From: Bog-793 sp963761425
Lineage (GTDB): Bacteria; Actinomycetota; Acidimicrobiia; Acidimicrobiales; Bog-793
Reading direction: 5' to 3'
Length of the DNA stretch: 64,000 bases
Assembly: GCA_963761425.1 (NCBI GenBank)
Contig: CAVXGQ010000005.1
Span: forward strand, 372,001-436,000
Position numbers and translations under genes: made by a program. Shown here piece after piece: positions 8,499-19,913 of the stretch. Position 1 is the stretch's first letter. The number at the start of each line of letters is the position of its first letter. The notes below the pieces were generated by a model, which saw only the letters and a program-made list of their open reading frames with translations, did not search any database and was not told the DNA's origin.

Positions 8499-9683
8499 GT
8501 GCGATCGACCCCGAAGGCGGCTGAGGGGGTGGGCGCTTCCGCCCAGTCCGGCCGCTCGGATCGGGCCGCGACCTGGGCGGCGACGATGGAGGGCCACCTG
8601 CTGGATCCGGAGTCCGGGGTGTGCATCGCCCATGCCACCAACCAGGGGCGTGCCGGGGCGGTGAGACCGAGGGCCCGGGAGGAACGGGAGTCCGAACAGG
8701 AAGGGGTCCTCGCGCCGGGCGCGACCCGGGCGGTTGGGGCCGGGAGGCGATCTCAGCCGGAATCGCCCGACCTGTTGCGCACCTGTTTCGAACGGGACCG
8801 CGACCGGGTGCTCCATTCCGCCGCCTTTCGTCGTCTAGCGGGCAAGACCCAGGTCTTCATCGATCCGCTCGACCATCAGCGGACCCGTCTCACCCACGCT
8901 ATGGAGGTCGCCCAGGTGGCGACGGCGATCGCCCGCGCCACGCGGCTCAACGAGGACCTGGTCTACGCCGCCTCGATCGGCCACGACTGCGGCCACGGCC
9001 CGGGGGGGCACGCCAGCGAGGAGGCCTTCGGGCCCTACGTCGAGGGGGGCTTCGACCACGCCTCCTGGGGGGCCGACGTCGTGCTCCGTCCGCTCAACCT
9101 CTGCCAGGAGACGCTCGACGCGGTGCGGAACCACTCCTGGTCGCGTCCCGCGCCGGCCACCCCGGAAGGCGAGGTGCTCTCGTGGGCGGACCGCATCGCC
9201 TACGTCTGCCACGACTTCGAAGACGCGGTCGCCGCCGGGATCGTCAAGCCCGAGGAGCTTCCCCGCCTCGTCGCCCAACGCTGCGGGTCGACGCGGGCGC
9301 GGCAGATCTCGACCTTCATCTCCGGGGTGATCGAGGCGGTCGAACGCACCGGCACGGTCGGCATGACCGTCGAGCCCGCCGAGGCGCTGGCGGAGTTCCG
9401 GGAGTGGAACTACGAACGCATCTACCTGCGTCCGGAGTCCCTGGAACAAGGACGACGGGTGCGGCGTCTGTTGGAGGCGCTGGTCGAGGCCTACGCCAGT
9501 GCACCGGAACTTCTGCCCGAGGGACGGACGCGCGACCTCGACGCGCGATCCCCGGAGGCGCTGCGCACCGCGGTGGAGTACGTGGCGGGGATGACCGATC
9601 GCTTCGCCGTGGAAGCCGCCGGCCGCCTTCTCGACTGGCCCGACGACGAACTGCCGGCGCGCTACCTCGCGCGCGGCACCTAG
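8499..9683 (+). CDS. dgt: deoxyguanosinetriphosphate triphosphohydrolase-like HD protein
   Basis: HD-superfamily hydrolase of the dNTPase group, expected to cut dNTPs to deoxynucleoside and triphosphate. Residues 92-120 (LLRTCFERDRDR, HSAAFRRL, KTQVF) and the metal site H133, H162-D163 with HGPGGH are diagnostic. 394 residues from GTG 8499; the first 85 are poorly conserved and a later ATG at 8586 is an alternative. The leaderless promoter spacing favours 8499. In many actinobacteria this gene lies beside dnaG, but here its neighbours are mrp and an SPFH/NfeD pair. Confidence 0.9.
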   Translation: MRSTPKAAEGVGASAQSGRSDRAATWAATMEGHLLDPESGVCIAHATNQGRAGAVRPRAREERESEQEGVLAPGATRAVGAGRRSQPESPDLLRTCFERDRDRVLHSAAFRRLAGKTQVFIDPLDHQRTRLTHAMEVAQVATAIARATRLNEDLVYAASIGHDCGHGPGGHASEEAFGPYVEGGFDHASWGADVVLRPLNLCQETLDAVRNHSWSRPAPATPEGEVLSWADRIAYVCHDFEDAVAAGIVKPEELPRLVAQRCGSTRARQISTFISGVIEAVERTGTVGMTVEPAEALAEFREWNYERIYLRPESLEQGRRVRRLLEALVEAYASAPELLPEGRTRDLDARSPEALRTAVEYVAGMTDRFAVEAAGRLLDWPDDELPARYLARGT

Positions 9684-9696
9684 CGGACCAGCGGCG

Positions 9697-10611
9697 TCAG
9701 CTCGGGATGGCGCGCTTGGTGGAGCCAGACGCCGGCTCGGCTGCCGGTAGCAGGTTCCGGAGCCCGTCGAGGATCTCCATCGGCACGATGATCTTCGTCG
9801 AGGAGGAGGTTCCGACCTGCTTCAAGGTGTCGAGGTACTGCAGCACCATGGTCTTCTGGTCGAGGGTCTGGCCGACGACGAGGATCTTCTCGAGTCCTTT
9901 CGCGTAGCCCTCGGCGCGCAGGATCGTCGACTGCCGATCGGCCTCGGCGGCGAGGATCGTCGCCTTCTGGCGGCCTTCGGCGAGGTTGATCGCCGCCTGG
10001 GCCTCGCCCTCGGCGGACAGGATCGCCGCCGACTTCTGGCCCTCGGCCTCCGTGACCTGGGCGCGGCGGGTGCGTTCGGCCGACATCTGCCGGGTCATCG
10101 CCTCGAGCACGCCCGGCGGCGGGTTCACCTCCCGGACCTCGACACTCGTCACCTTCACGCCCCATCTCTCGGTCACGTCGTCGAGCCGGACGCGGAGCGA
10201 GGCGTTCATGTCCTCACGCTTGGAGAGCACGTCGTCGAGCGGCATGTCGCCGACGACGCTGCGTAACGTGGTGGCCGCGAGGTTGAGCGCGGCCCCGGCG
10301 AAGTTCTGCACGGTGAGGACGGACATCGAGGGGTCGACGACCTTGTAGAAGATGATGAAGTCGATCGAGATCGGCGCGTTGTCCTTGGTGATGGCGGTCT
10401 GGTGGGGGATCTCGAGGTACTGCTCGCGCAGATCGACGAGCGTCGTGCGGTCGGTGATCGGGTTGATGAAGGCGATCCCCGGGCCGCGCAGACCGATCGC
10501 CCGACCGAGCCGGAACAGCACGATCCGCTGGTACTCCCGAATGATCTTCACCGACGTCGCGACGCCGATGACGATGACAACTGCTACCGCGATAACGATC
10601 CCGATGATCAC
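9697..10611 (-). CDS. SPFH/band 7 membrane protein (stomatin/QmcA-like)
   Basis: 304 residues: one N-terminal transmembrane helix (about 2-22), then an SPFH domain (about 25-200) and a long charged, alanine-rich helical region (about 190-250) rich in AEGEAQAA/AEGRQKA repeats, expected to form a coiled-coil oligomer. Such proteins organise membrane microdomains and often bind FtsH-type proteases. The GTG start overlaps the stop of the upstream NfeD gene by 4 nt, the classic NfeD-SPFH pairing. Confidence 0.92.
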   Translation of the reverse strand: MIIGIVIAVAVVIVIGVATSVKIIREYQRIVLFRLGRAIGLRGPGIAFINPITDRTTLVDLREQYLEIPHQTAITKDNAPISIDFIIFYKVVDPSMSVLTVQNFAGAALNLAATTLRSVVGDMPLDDVLSKREDMNASLRVRLDDVTERWGVKVTSVEVREVNPPPGVLEAMTRQMSAERTRRAQVTEAEGQKSAAILSAEGEAQAAINLAEGRQKATILAAEADRQSTILRAEGYAKGLEKILVVGQTLDQKTMVLQYLDTLKQVGTSSSTKIIVPMEILDGLRNLLPAAEPASGSTKRAIPS

Positions 10612-11138
10612 GAGCGTTCGGTCCCTTCGGTTGGCCGGGAGGCGTCGCCGGAGGGCGAGCGCTTGTCGAGCGCTGGCTGACCGTCGGTCTCCCGGGGAAG
10701 CCCATTTTCTCCCCAGACCGAGAGCCGGACGCCGTCGGCCTGGATGACCTGAATCCTCGCGCCGGCCGGGACCCGGCCGTTCAGCGAGGTCGCCGACCAG
10801 TTCTCACCGGCGACGCGCACGATTCCCGAAGGATCGAGATCGCTGACCGCCACGCCCTCGTGGGAGACCAGCGAGTGGACCAGGTGGCCGCCCCGCAGTC
10901 TCGGGTCGGTGAGTCCTTTCCAGGCGATGGCGGCTACTCCCGCCGACACCACGACATCGGCGCTCAGCAGCAAGAAGACGAACGATCGCGTGTCACCCGT
11001 CGCGGCGATGGCGATGAGGAACCCGGCGGCCGCAAGCCCGGCGACGGCCGCCACCGCGTGGGCGTGAGGCCCGATGTGGAACCCGAAGATCGAGGAGAAC
11101 ACCACCAGCCCGAGAAGCACTCCTGCGACGATCCACAT
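10608..11138 (-). CDS. NfeD-like membrane protein
   Basis: 176 residues with three predicted membrane helices (about 3-19, 28-48, 52-72) and a C-terminal OB-fold (about 90-150) containing GIVRVAGENWSA, the NfeD signature. It is the short form, without the N-terminal ClpP-like protease. It normally partners the SPFH protein encoded next. A strong ribosome site (GGAGGGAGGA) precedes the ATG at 11138. The last 25 residues are low complexity. Confidence 0.9.
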   Translation of the reverse strand: MWIVAGVLLGLVVFSSIFGFHIGPHAHAVAAVAGLAAAGFLIAIAATGDTRSFVFLLLSADVVVSAGVAAIAWKGLTDPRLRGGHLVHSLVSHEGVAVSDLDPSGIVRVAGENWSATSLNGRVPAGARIQVIQADGVRLSVWGENGLPRETDGQPALDKRSPSGDASRPTEGTERS

Positions 11139-11299
11139 GGGTCCTCCCTCCGGCGACGGCAGGGCTTGCCGCCGCGGAGCCGGTGCGTTCCGAAACGCAC
11201 CTTCCGGGATTGAGCGTACCCTGGGCCCGGCGCCACCGAGGCGCGGGTGGGCGGAGGTTCTGCTTCTACGATGAGGAGAACCTCGACAGGAGTGGGCGC

Positions 11300-11536
11300 G
11301 TGGACGTTCGCATCGGGATTATCCAGTCGACGAAGGAGCTTGACGTCGAGGTCGGCGACGACGTCACCCGCGAGCAAGTCCTCGCCGACATCGAGGCGGC
11401 GCTGGCCGACCCGAACGGCGTGCTGTGGCTCACCGATCGGCGGGGACGGCGGGTCGGGGTGCCGGCCGCCAAGGTCGCCTACGTCGAAGTGGGCGGAACG
11501 GCGGAGGACCGGCGGGTCGGCTTCGGGGCGCCGTAG
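11300..11536 (+). CDS. DUF3107 family protein
   Basis: 78-residue actinobacterial protein of unknown function. The family pattern is clear: DVRIG at the start, LTDRRGRRVGVPA in the middle, AYVEVG and RRVGFG at the end. GTG 11300 is chosen because the conserved domain begins there and AGGAG lies 8 nt upstream. A TACGAT hexamer at 11268-11273 may be its -10 box. Confidence 0.85.
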   Translation: MDVRIGIIQSTKELDVEVGDDVTREQVLADIEAALADPNGVLWLTDRRGRRVGVPAAKVAYVEVGGTAEDRRVGFGAP

Positions 11537-11648
11537 CCGACGGACCCGGTCGGAGAGGGGCGGGCGGTTTCGGCCCAGGCTCGACGAGATCCTCGACTCA
11601 GGCCGACCGGCCCGGCGGAGGCCGGCCGGACCACAGCGCACCCGGACC

Positions 11649-11654
11649 TACCAT
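11649..11654 (+). promoter_or_regulatory. -10 box of leaderless PHP-phosphatase mRNA
   Basis: TACCAT ends exactly 6 nt before the GTG at 11661, and no Shine-Dalgarno is present. Confidence 0.4.
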
Positions 11655-11660
11655 GACGCC

Positions 11661-12578
11661 GTGATCGACTACCACGTGCACCTCTGGCCGCACGCGGTGC
11701 GGGCCGAGGCCTCCGAGCAGCGCCTGGAACGGCTGGCCGCCTACTGTGAGCGAGCGACGAGCGCGGGCATCAGCGAGATCGCGCTCACCGAGCACCTCCA
11801 CCGGTTCACCCAGGGCCGGGCGGTGGTGGGGGACTTCTGGAGGGAAGAGCCAGAGTCGCCTTTCGCCGCCACAATGGAGGCCTATTTCGACCACCACGCG
11901 ACCGCCGATCTCGACGCCTACGTCACCGCCGCGACCGAGGCGCGCCAGTCGGGCCTCCCGATCGTCGTCGGCCTGGAGGTCGACTACTACCCGGGGAAGA
12001 TGGACGCGGTGGGGCGTCTCCTGTCGGGCTACCCCTTCGACGTGCTCCTGGGATCCGTGCACTGGCTCGGCACCTGGCAATTCGATCTTTTGCACGACGA
12101 GGCCTCCCTGGCGGAGTGGGACCGGCGGTCGGTCGAGGAGACCTGGCGCTGCTACACCACGGCGCTCGAGGAGCTCGCCGCCTCCCGGACCTGCGACGTG
12201 CTCGCCCACCCCGATCTGATCAAGCTCACCGGCCGACGGCCGTCGGCCGCGACCCTCGAGGAGTGCTACGCGTGGATGGCCGAGGCCGCCTCCGCCACCG
12301 GGATGGCGGCGGAGATCTCCTCGGCGGGATTTCGCGCCCCGGTCGGCGAGCAATACCCGGCGACCGAGCTCCTGGCCCGGTTCGCGGGGCGCGGGGTGCC
12401 GGTCACCACCGCTTCGGACTCCCACGGGCCGGGCCACATCGGTGAGCGTGCCGGAGGACTCGCCCGTCTGGCGGCGGCGGCCGGGTACCAGACCTTGCGC
12501 GCCTTCCGGACCCGGGTCGGCCACGACGTGCCGCTCGGGGTGGTGGAAGATCGGACCGGCCGGGGGGTCGTGAGGTGA
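11661..12578 (+). CDS. PHP-domain phosphoesterase, histidinol-phosphatase (HisK) type
   Basis: 305 residues. The PHP metal-site motifs are in order: DYHVHL at the start, TEHLH, GLEVDY, GSVHWL, LAHPDLIK and SDSHGPGHIG near the end. HisK-type members dephosphorylate histidinol phosphate, but PHP proteins also cleave other phosphoesters and no other his gene is nearby. Start set by the conserved N-terminus and the leaderless -10 box. Its stop overlaps the start of the next kinase gene by 4 nt (GTGA). Confidence 0.85.
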   Translation: MIDYHVHLWPHAVRAEASEQRLERLAAYCERATSAGISEIALTEHLHRFTQGRAVVGDFWREEPESPFAATMEAYFDHHATADLDAYVTAATEARQSGLPIVVGLEVDYYPGKMDAVGRLLSGYPFDVLLGSVHWLGTWQFDLLHDEASLAEWDRRSVEETWRCYTTALEELAASRTCDVLAHPDLIKLTGRRPSAATLEECYAWMAEAASATGMAAEISSAGFRAPVGEQYPATELLARFAGRGVPVTTASDSHGPGHIGERAGGLARLAAAAGYQTLRAFRTRVGHDVPLGVVEDRTGRGVVR

Positions 12579-14092
12579 CCTCGGCCGAACTGGCGCGCCA
12601 GCTGACCGATCTCCCCGAGGCGGCATGCGACCACCTCGAGCGGCTCATGGGCTCCTGGGGGATGCTGGCCGACCTGTCGTTCTCGGATCTCGTGCTCTAC
12701 GTGCCGGTCCTCGCCGAGGCCCTGCGAGAAGGCGCCCCGGAGGTCTCGCCCCCCGCGCTGGCGCCCGAGGACTCCTCCCTGCGTTTCGTCGTGCTGAGCC
12801 AGATGCGCCCGACGACCAGCCAGACCCTGTTCGAGTTCGATCTCGTCGGCGAGGTCGCCGGCGAGGCCGAGGCCGAGCTCGTGACCCAGGCGTGGCGACG
12901 CGGGGTGGTCCTGGTGGGCGAGCGCCCCTACGGAGGGGAGATGGGCCCGGTCCGGTGCGAGTGCATCCCCGTTCGCTGGGACAGCTCGGTCATCGCGGTA
13001 CTGGCCCGGGTGTGGTCGCCGCGCACCGGGCGCCGCACCGGAGGGCTCGAACGGGTCTACCGGAGGATTTTCGAGCGACTCGCCTCCATGGTCTGTGCGG
13101 GGCTGTTCCCGTTCTCCACCGCCACCGCCGCGGTGGAGGACGCCCCCCGGGTCGGCGACGGGGTGATCGTGCTCGACGAGAACCGGCGGGTCACCTTCGC
13201 CTCGCCGAACGCGGTGAACGCGCTTCACCGGATGGGGATCGTCTCCGCCATCGTCGGATCGGGCCTCGAGCGGCTGGGGGTGGAGACCCACGCGGTCTGG
13301 ACCGCCTTCGAGGAACGGCTCCCGGTGATCGAGGAGATCGAATGGCCTTCCGAGGTCGTGGTGCTGATCCACTGCATTCCGCTGATCGAGGGCGACGCCG
13401 TGGTCGGTGCCGTGGTGCTGCTGCGCGACGTGACCGACCTGCGGCGGCGGGACCGGCTGCTGCTCTCCAAGGACGCCGCCATCCGTGAGGTGCACCACCG
13501 GGTGAAGAACAACCTGCAGACCATCTCGTCTCTGTTGCGCCTGCAGTCCCGGCGGATGGGCGCCGGGCCGGGCCAACTCGCCTTGGTGGAGGCGGAGCGC
13601 CGCGTGCGCGCCATCGCCGTCGTTCACGAGGTGCTCGCCCGGGAGCCGTCGGCGCAGGTGCCCTTCGGCGAGATCGTGCCCTCGTTGGTCGAGCTGGCCG
13701 GGGACGCGGCCGTTGACGCGACCGAGGTGGTCATCCGGGTGACCGGGGACGCCGGCGACCTCAACGCCGACATCGCCACGCCGCTGTCGCTCGTGATCGC
13801 CGAACTGCTGCAGAACGCGGTCGAGCACGCGCACTTGGGGGCCAAGGCGGGCCCGCTGCTCATCGACCTGTCCTTCAGCCGGGCCTCCGGGCAGCTCGAC
13901 GTGGAGGTACGTGACGATGGGGGCGGGTTCCCGCCGGGATTCGACCTCGACACTACGACCGGCCTCGGGTTGTCGATCGTGCGCGACCTGGTGCGCTCAC
14001 AGCTCGGCGGTTCGATCTCCGTCGCCAGCGACCAGGGCGCGGTGGTTCGCCTTTCCCTCCCGGTGACGCCGGATCCAGCCGCTGCCGGGTAG
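12575..14092 (+). CDS. pdtaS: PdtaS-type soluble sensor histidine kinase (HisKA_2 family)
   Basis: 505 residues, no membrane segment. A GAF-like domain occupies about 10-170, a PAS-like domain about 190-290, then the HisKA_2 dimerisation region with HHRVKNNLQT at 307-316 (phosphorylated His within) and a HATPase domain with ELLQNAVEHA, DDGGGF and GLGLSIV. PdtaS works with the RNA-binding response regulator PdtaR; no PdtaR gene is in the window, as is also true of the mycobacterial locus. A whiB gene lies convergent next door, the same neighbourhood as pdtaS-whiB1 in mycobacteria, which supports the assignment. Confidence 0.9.
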   Translation: MTSAELARQLTDLPEAACDHLERLMGSWGMLADLSFSDLVLYVPVLAEALREGAPEVSPPALAPEDSSLRFVVLSQMRPTTSQTLFEFDLVGEVAGEAEAELVTQAWRRGVVLVGERPYGGEMGPVRCECIPVRWDSSVIAVLARVWSPRTGRRTGGLERVYRRIFERLASMVCAGLFPFSTATAAVEDAPRVGDGVIVLDENRRVTFASPNAVNALHRMGIVSAIVGSGLERLGVETHAVWTAFEERLPVIEEIEWPSEVVVLIHCIPLIEGDAVVGAVVLLRDVTDLRRRDRLLLSKDAAIREVHHRVKNNLQTISSLLRLQSRRMGAGPGQLALVEAERRVRAIAVVHEVLAREPSAQVPFGEIVPSLVELAGDAAVDATEVVIRVTGDAGDLNADIATPLSLVIAELLQNAVEHAHLGAKAGPLLIDLSFSRASGQLDVEVRDDGGGFPPGFDLDTTTGLGLSIVRDLVRSQLGGSISVASDQGAVVRLSLPVTPDPAAAG

Positions 14093-14121
14093 GCGGCGAT
14101 CCCGGGCGATTGGGGCGGTTG

Positions 14122-14412
14122 CTACGAGGCCCGGCGCCGTTCGGCGAGCCAGGCCTTGCGCAGCTTGCGTCGCTCCTCCTCGGAAGCCCCGCCCCACACC
14201 CCGGACTCCTGGTTGGTCGCCAGCGCGAACTCCAGACACTCCGGCTGGGCCGAGCACTGGGCACAGACGGACTTCGCGGCCTCGATTTGCTCGATGGCCT
14301 GGCCAGTGGTGCCCACGGGGAAGAACAGATCGGGGTCGGTGTCCCGGCACGCCGCCCGGGTGCGCCACTCGGCGCAATCCCACTCGATCGTCCGGTTCCA
14401 GGTGAGAGCCAC
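14122..14412 (-). CDS. whiB: WhiB-family transcriptional regulator
   Basis: 96-residue Fe-S protein. The four cluster cysteines are C22, C50, C53 and C59 (CxxCx5C after a long spacer), followed by GVWGG at 71-75 and a basic tail (RRKLRKAW, ERRR) for DNA binding. The PDLFFPVG segment and the pdtaS neighbour suggest the WhiB1 branch, which senses nitric oxide in mycobacteria. GTG 14412 chosen for the strong GAGGAGGGAGC site directly upstream. Confidence 0.95.
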   Translation of the reverse strand: MALTWNRTIEWDCAEWRTRAACRDTDPDLFFPVGTTGQAIEQIEAAKSVCAQCSAQPECLEFALATNQESGVWGGASEEERRKLRKAWLAERRRAS

Positions 14413-14725
14413 GCTCCCTCCTCGGTGACTCTCCGTCAGCATCCCGTTCTCCGTATTCGTGCGGCAATTCACAAGGCCGGCTGACCGCCCCTCGCGCTCG
14501 TCCCCGTGAATGGCTCGTCGTTGGCCGACCGCGCCCCGGTCGGCGGCGCCGATCGTATGCGGGTCCGGGCCGACTGGCAAGGGTCTCGCCAGAATCTCTC
14601 CCTGGCGGGCTCCAGGGAAGAGCAGGCAATCGGGCGCGATTTGACCCAAGAACTGCCCTTGTTCTGCCATCACGGCCACTATCCTGCGTGCAACCCGCGC
14701 AGGCAGGACCCGGAAAGGCGCCGAC
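14413..14725. other. 313-bp divergent region between whiB and MBOAT gene
   Basis: Holds the whiB ribosome site on the minus strand. On the plus strand a TATCCT hexamer at 14680-14685 follows TTGTTC at 14659-14664, a 15-nt spacer and so a weak promoter candidate. GGAAAGG at 14712-14718 precedes the MBOAT GTG. I see no gene in it. Confidence 0.35.
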
Positions 14726-16162
14726 GTGCTGTTCCCGACAACGGACTTCGCGATCTTTTTCGGGATCGTCTTCCTCGGGAACTGGTTGCTTCGGCCCTTC
14801 AAGACGCCGTGGAAATTCTTCATCCTGGCGGCGAGCTACGTCTTTTACAGCTGGTGGGACTGGCGTTTCGTTCTGTTGCTCGGGGCGTCGACGATCTGCA
14901 CCGCGACCGGCGGGTACCTGGTCGACCGTTCGACGACCGAACGGGGTCGTCGTGGGGCGCTGGTGGCGACCATCGTCGCCGAGCTCGGACTGCTCGGCTG
15001 GTTCAACTACTACGGGTTCTTCTCCTTGTCGGTCGACAACGCGCTCCACAAGCTCGGGTTCCACGGCACGCCGGTGCCGCTTCTGCAGGTCACGCTGCCG
15101 GTCGGGATCTCGTTCTTCACCTTCATGGGTCTGTCCTACGTCATCGACATTTACCGTCATCGCCTCGGCCGGGCCCGCTTCTTGGACGTGGCGGTGTTCA
15201 CCTCCTTCTTCCCGTATCTCACCGCCGGGCCGATCACGCGCGGGACGGACATGCTGCCCCAGATCGCGCGGGCCGAGAAGCGCGACCCGCGGGCCCTCGA
15301 GTTCCCCGAGGCCGCCTACCTCATCTTCGCTGGCCTGTTCAAGAAGGTCGTCATCTCGAGTTACGTGTCGACGGCGATCGTCAACCCCGTCTACAACAAC
15401 CCGTCGCTCCACTCGGCACCGGAGATACTGCTCGCCACCTACGGCTACGCGGTGCAGATCTACTGCGACTTCTCCGGCTACACCGACATGGCCATCGGCT
15501 GCGCCCTCCTGCTCGGCTTCCGCCTCCCCCAGAACTTCAACGGGCCCTACACCGCGCGGTCACTCCAGGACTTCTGGCGCCGCTGGCACATGACCTTGAG
15601 CGGATGGCTGCGCGACTACCTCTACATCCCGCTCGGGGGTAACCGGGGCTCCCGCCGCCAGCTCTACCGCAACATCATGATCACCATGCTGCTCGCCGGG
15701 CTGTGGCACGGCGCCGGGTGGACCTTCGTGATCTGGGGCGGCATCCACGGGCTCGGGCAGAGCGTCGGGCACCTCAAACGGCACCGCCGCGAGGTTCGGG
15801 GGCTATCCGTGCAGCCGAGCGGCCCGCTCGCCGTCGCCTGGCAGCGCTTTGCGACCTTCCAGGTGGTGTGCTTCGGCTGGATCTTTTTCCGAGCGAACAG
15901 CCTCAACGACGCCCTGACCCTCGTCAGCCGGCTCTTCACCACCTGGGGCCAGGCCGCACCGCTCTTCCGGCTGCCGGTCGTCTTGGCCATCGTCGGCGCG
16001 CTGGGTCTGCAGTACCTGCCCCGGGATCTCCCCCGGCGCGCCCAGGAGGCCTTCGCCCGGTTCGGTCTGGTCGCCAAGGGGGCGGTCCTCGCCGGGTGCC
16101 TGCTGGTCATCACCACGCTGGGTCCCCCGGGGGTCGCCCCGTTCATCTACTACAAGTTCTAG
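14726..16162 (+). CDS. MBOAT-family O-acyltransferase (AlgI/DltB-like)
   Basis: 478-residue polytopic membrane protein. It has the MBOAT motifs FWRRWHMTLSGWLRDYLYIP (283-302) and the catalytic-site histidine in LAGLWHGAGWTF, about H328. AlgI-type proteins move acyl groups, usually acetyl, across the membrane to glycans or teichoic acids. The next gene encodes an SGNH-like protein, the common partner that completes transfer outside the cell. GTG start with GGAAAGG 7 nt upstream. Confidence 0.92.
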   Translation: MLFPTTDFAIFFGIVFLGNWLLRPFKTPWKFFILAASYVFYSWWDWRFVLLLGASTICTATGGYLVDRSTTERGRRGALVATIVAELGLLGWFNYYGFFSLSVDNALHKLGFHGTPVPLLQVTLPVGISFFTFMGLSYVIDIYRHRLGRARFLDVAVFTSFFPYLTAGPITRGTDMLPQIARAEKRDPRALEFPEAAYLIFAGLFKKVVISSYVSTAIVNPVYNNPSLHSAPEILLATYGYAVQIYCDFSGYTDMAIGCALLLGFRLPQNFNGPYTARSLQDFWRRWHMTLSGWLRDYLYIPLGGNRGSRRQLYRNIMITMLLAGLWHGAGWTFVIWGGIHGLGQSVGHLKRHRREVRGLSVQPSGPLAVAWQRFATFQVVCFGWIFFRANSLNDALTLVSRLFTTWGQAAPLFRLPVVLAIVGALGLQYLPRDLPRRAQEAFARFGLVAKGAVLAGCLLVITTLGPPGVAPFIYYKF

Positions 16163-16274
16163 AGGGCGTGGAATGAGAGGAGACGGGTGCGATTGGCGGC
16201 CGAGGTGACACCGTCCTCGGGGAGGCCGGTGCTTGACTTGGCGACGATGCGAAACCGGAACCGGGGAGGAGAAG

Positions 16275-17339
16275 GTGGCGGGCGCTGAGGCCCTGTCGGG
16301 CCCGGGTGGGGGCGGGACGGCCCCGGCCGGTCGGATCGCGCGATCCGACCGGCGTCATTTCATGTCGGCCGGCCACGCGCTGCTGGTCGGGTTGCTGTGT
16401 TTTTCGCTGTGGGTCCTTTTCGACGCCCGCCAGCTGTACAACTCGGCCTACGCCTCGCCGCTCGGGGTGCGGCGCAGCGTCGCCATGTCCATCCTCCGCC
16501 CGGTGGCGCGGTTCGAGGAGTTCTTCGGCTTCGACCGGATTGTGGACGGGGGGAACCGGGCGCTGGGCCGGACCGGGATCAACACCCCGGGAGGGGTCGT
16601 GGTTCCGCCCAACACCCTGCCTTCGGGGAAAAAGGACCAACACCACCCGAAGACCCCGAAGCCTCCGGTGGGCCCCCGGGCGCTCACCACGCCGACGGTG
16701 GCAAGACCCATGACCATCCTCCAGGTGGGTGACTCGATCGGCGAGGACCTCGGTCTGGGACTGGCCGACGTGATCGGCACCGATCCGCGGGTGCACCTGT
16801 TGCAGGACGCGGTCGGTGACACCGGGCTTTCCAACATGAGCTACTTCGACTGGCCCGCCACCCTCGAGCAGGAGATCCGACAGGTTCACCCGCAGCTCGT
16901 GGTGGTGATGCTCGGGGGGAACGACTGGCAGGGATTCCTCACCAACGGTCAGCCGGCCGAGTTGGACACCCACCTGTGGGTGAGCGTGTACACCCATCGG
17001 GTCGACCAGATGATGGCGGAGGCGACGGCGGCGGGAGCCCATGTGCTGTGGGTCGGGCTGCCGGTCATGTCTGACCCCTCCTACTCGTCCCACATGGCCT
17101 TCCTGAACTCGATCTACCGCCAGCAGGCTCGCCGCTATCCCGGTGTCGTCTTCATCGGGACCTGGAAGCTGTTCTCCAACTCGTCCGGCCGCTACAGCGA
17201 GTACCTGCCGGACAAGAGCGGCAACCTGATCGAGGTCCGGGACGATGACGGGGTCCACATCGACCCGCCCGGAGGAACCGATCTGCTGGGCAGCTATGTG
17301 CTGAACCGGATCGAAGGGACCTGGCACATCAAGCTCTGA
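16275..17339 (+). CDS. membrane-anchored SGNH-hydrolase-like protein (DUF459 type)
   Basis: 354 residues. One N-terminal transmembrane helix (about 31-49), a proline-rich linker to about 145, then an extracellular SGNH fold: GDS at 152-154 in VGDSIGEDLG, GGNDWQ in the third block, and DGVHIDPPGG with the Asp-His pair near the end. It probably acts with the MBOAT protein just upstream in O-acylating a surface glycan. Start at GTG 16275 is set by GGAGGA 4 nt upstream; a TTG at 16233 is a weaker option. Confidence 0.82.
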   Translation: MAGAEALSGPGGGGTAPAGRIARSDRRHFMSAGHALLVGLLCFSLWVLFDARQLYNSAYASPLGVRRSVAMSILRPVARFEEFFGFDRIVDGGNRALGRTGINTPGGVVVPPNTLPSGKKDQHHPKTPKPPVGPRALTTPTVARPMTILQVGDSIGEDLGLGLADVIGTDPRVHLLQDAVGDTGLSNMSYFDWPATLEQEIRQVHPQLVVVMLGGNDWQGFLTNGQPAELDTHLWVSVYTHRVDQMMAEATAAGAHVLWVGLPVMSDPSYSSHMAFLNSIYRQQARRYPGVVFIGTWKLFSNSSGRYSEYLPDKSGNLIEVRDDDGVHIDPPGGTDLLGSYVLNRIEGTWHIKL

Positions 17340-17407
17340 GCCGGCAGAAGAGATCGTCCCTCTCCTCGGCGGCCAGGCGGCGGACCGCCCGCTTCTCGGG
17401 GCGGCCT

Positions 17408-17433
17408 CGCCCCCGGCGCGAGGAGCGGGGGCG
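17408..17433. terminator. bidirectional terminator candidate
   Basis: Perfect 8-bp stem CGCCCCCG / CGGGGGCG with a 10-nt loop, between the convergent ends of the DUF459 gene and hppA. It is followed by CCGTCTT on the plus strand. Confidence 0.45.
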
Positions 17434-17465
17434 CCGTCTTACCGGGCGGCCGGAGGGAGGTGGGC

Positions 17466-19817
<2,352 letters not shown>

Positions 19818-19913
19818 GCTCGTCCGTCCCTCCGTCTTCTCGTGGCCGCGGCGCGCGCTACCCCTTCCTCACCTCGTGGGCGGGCCTTCATCGCCGCGGC
19901 ACTGGCATGGTAG

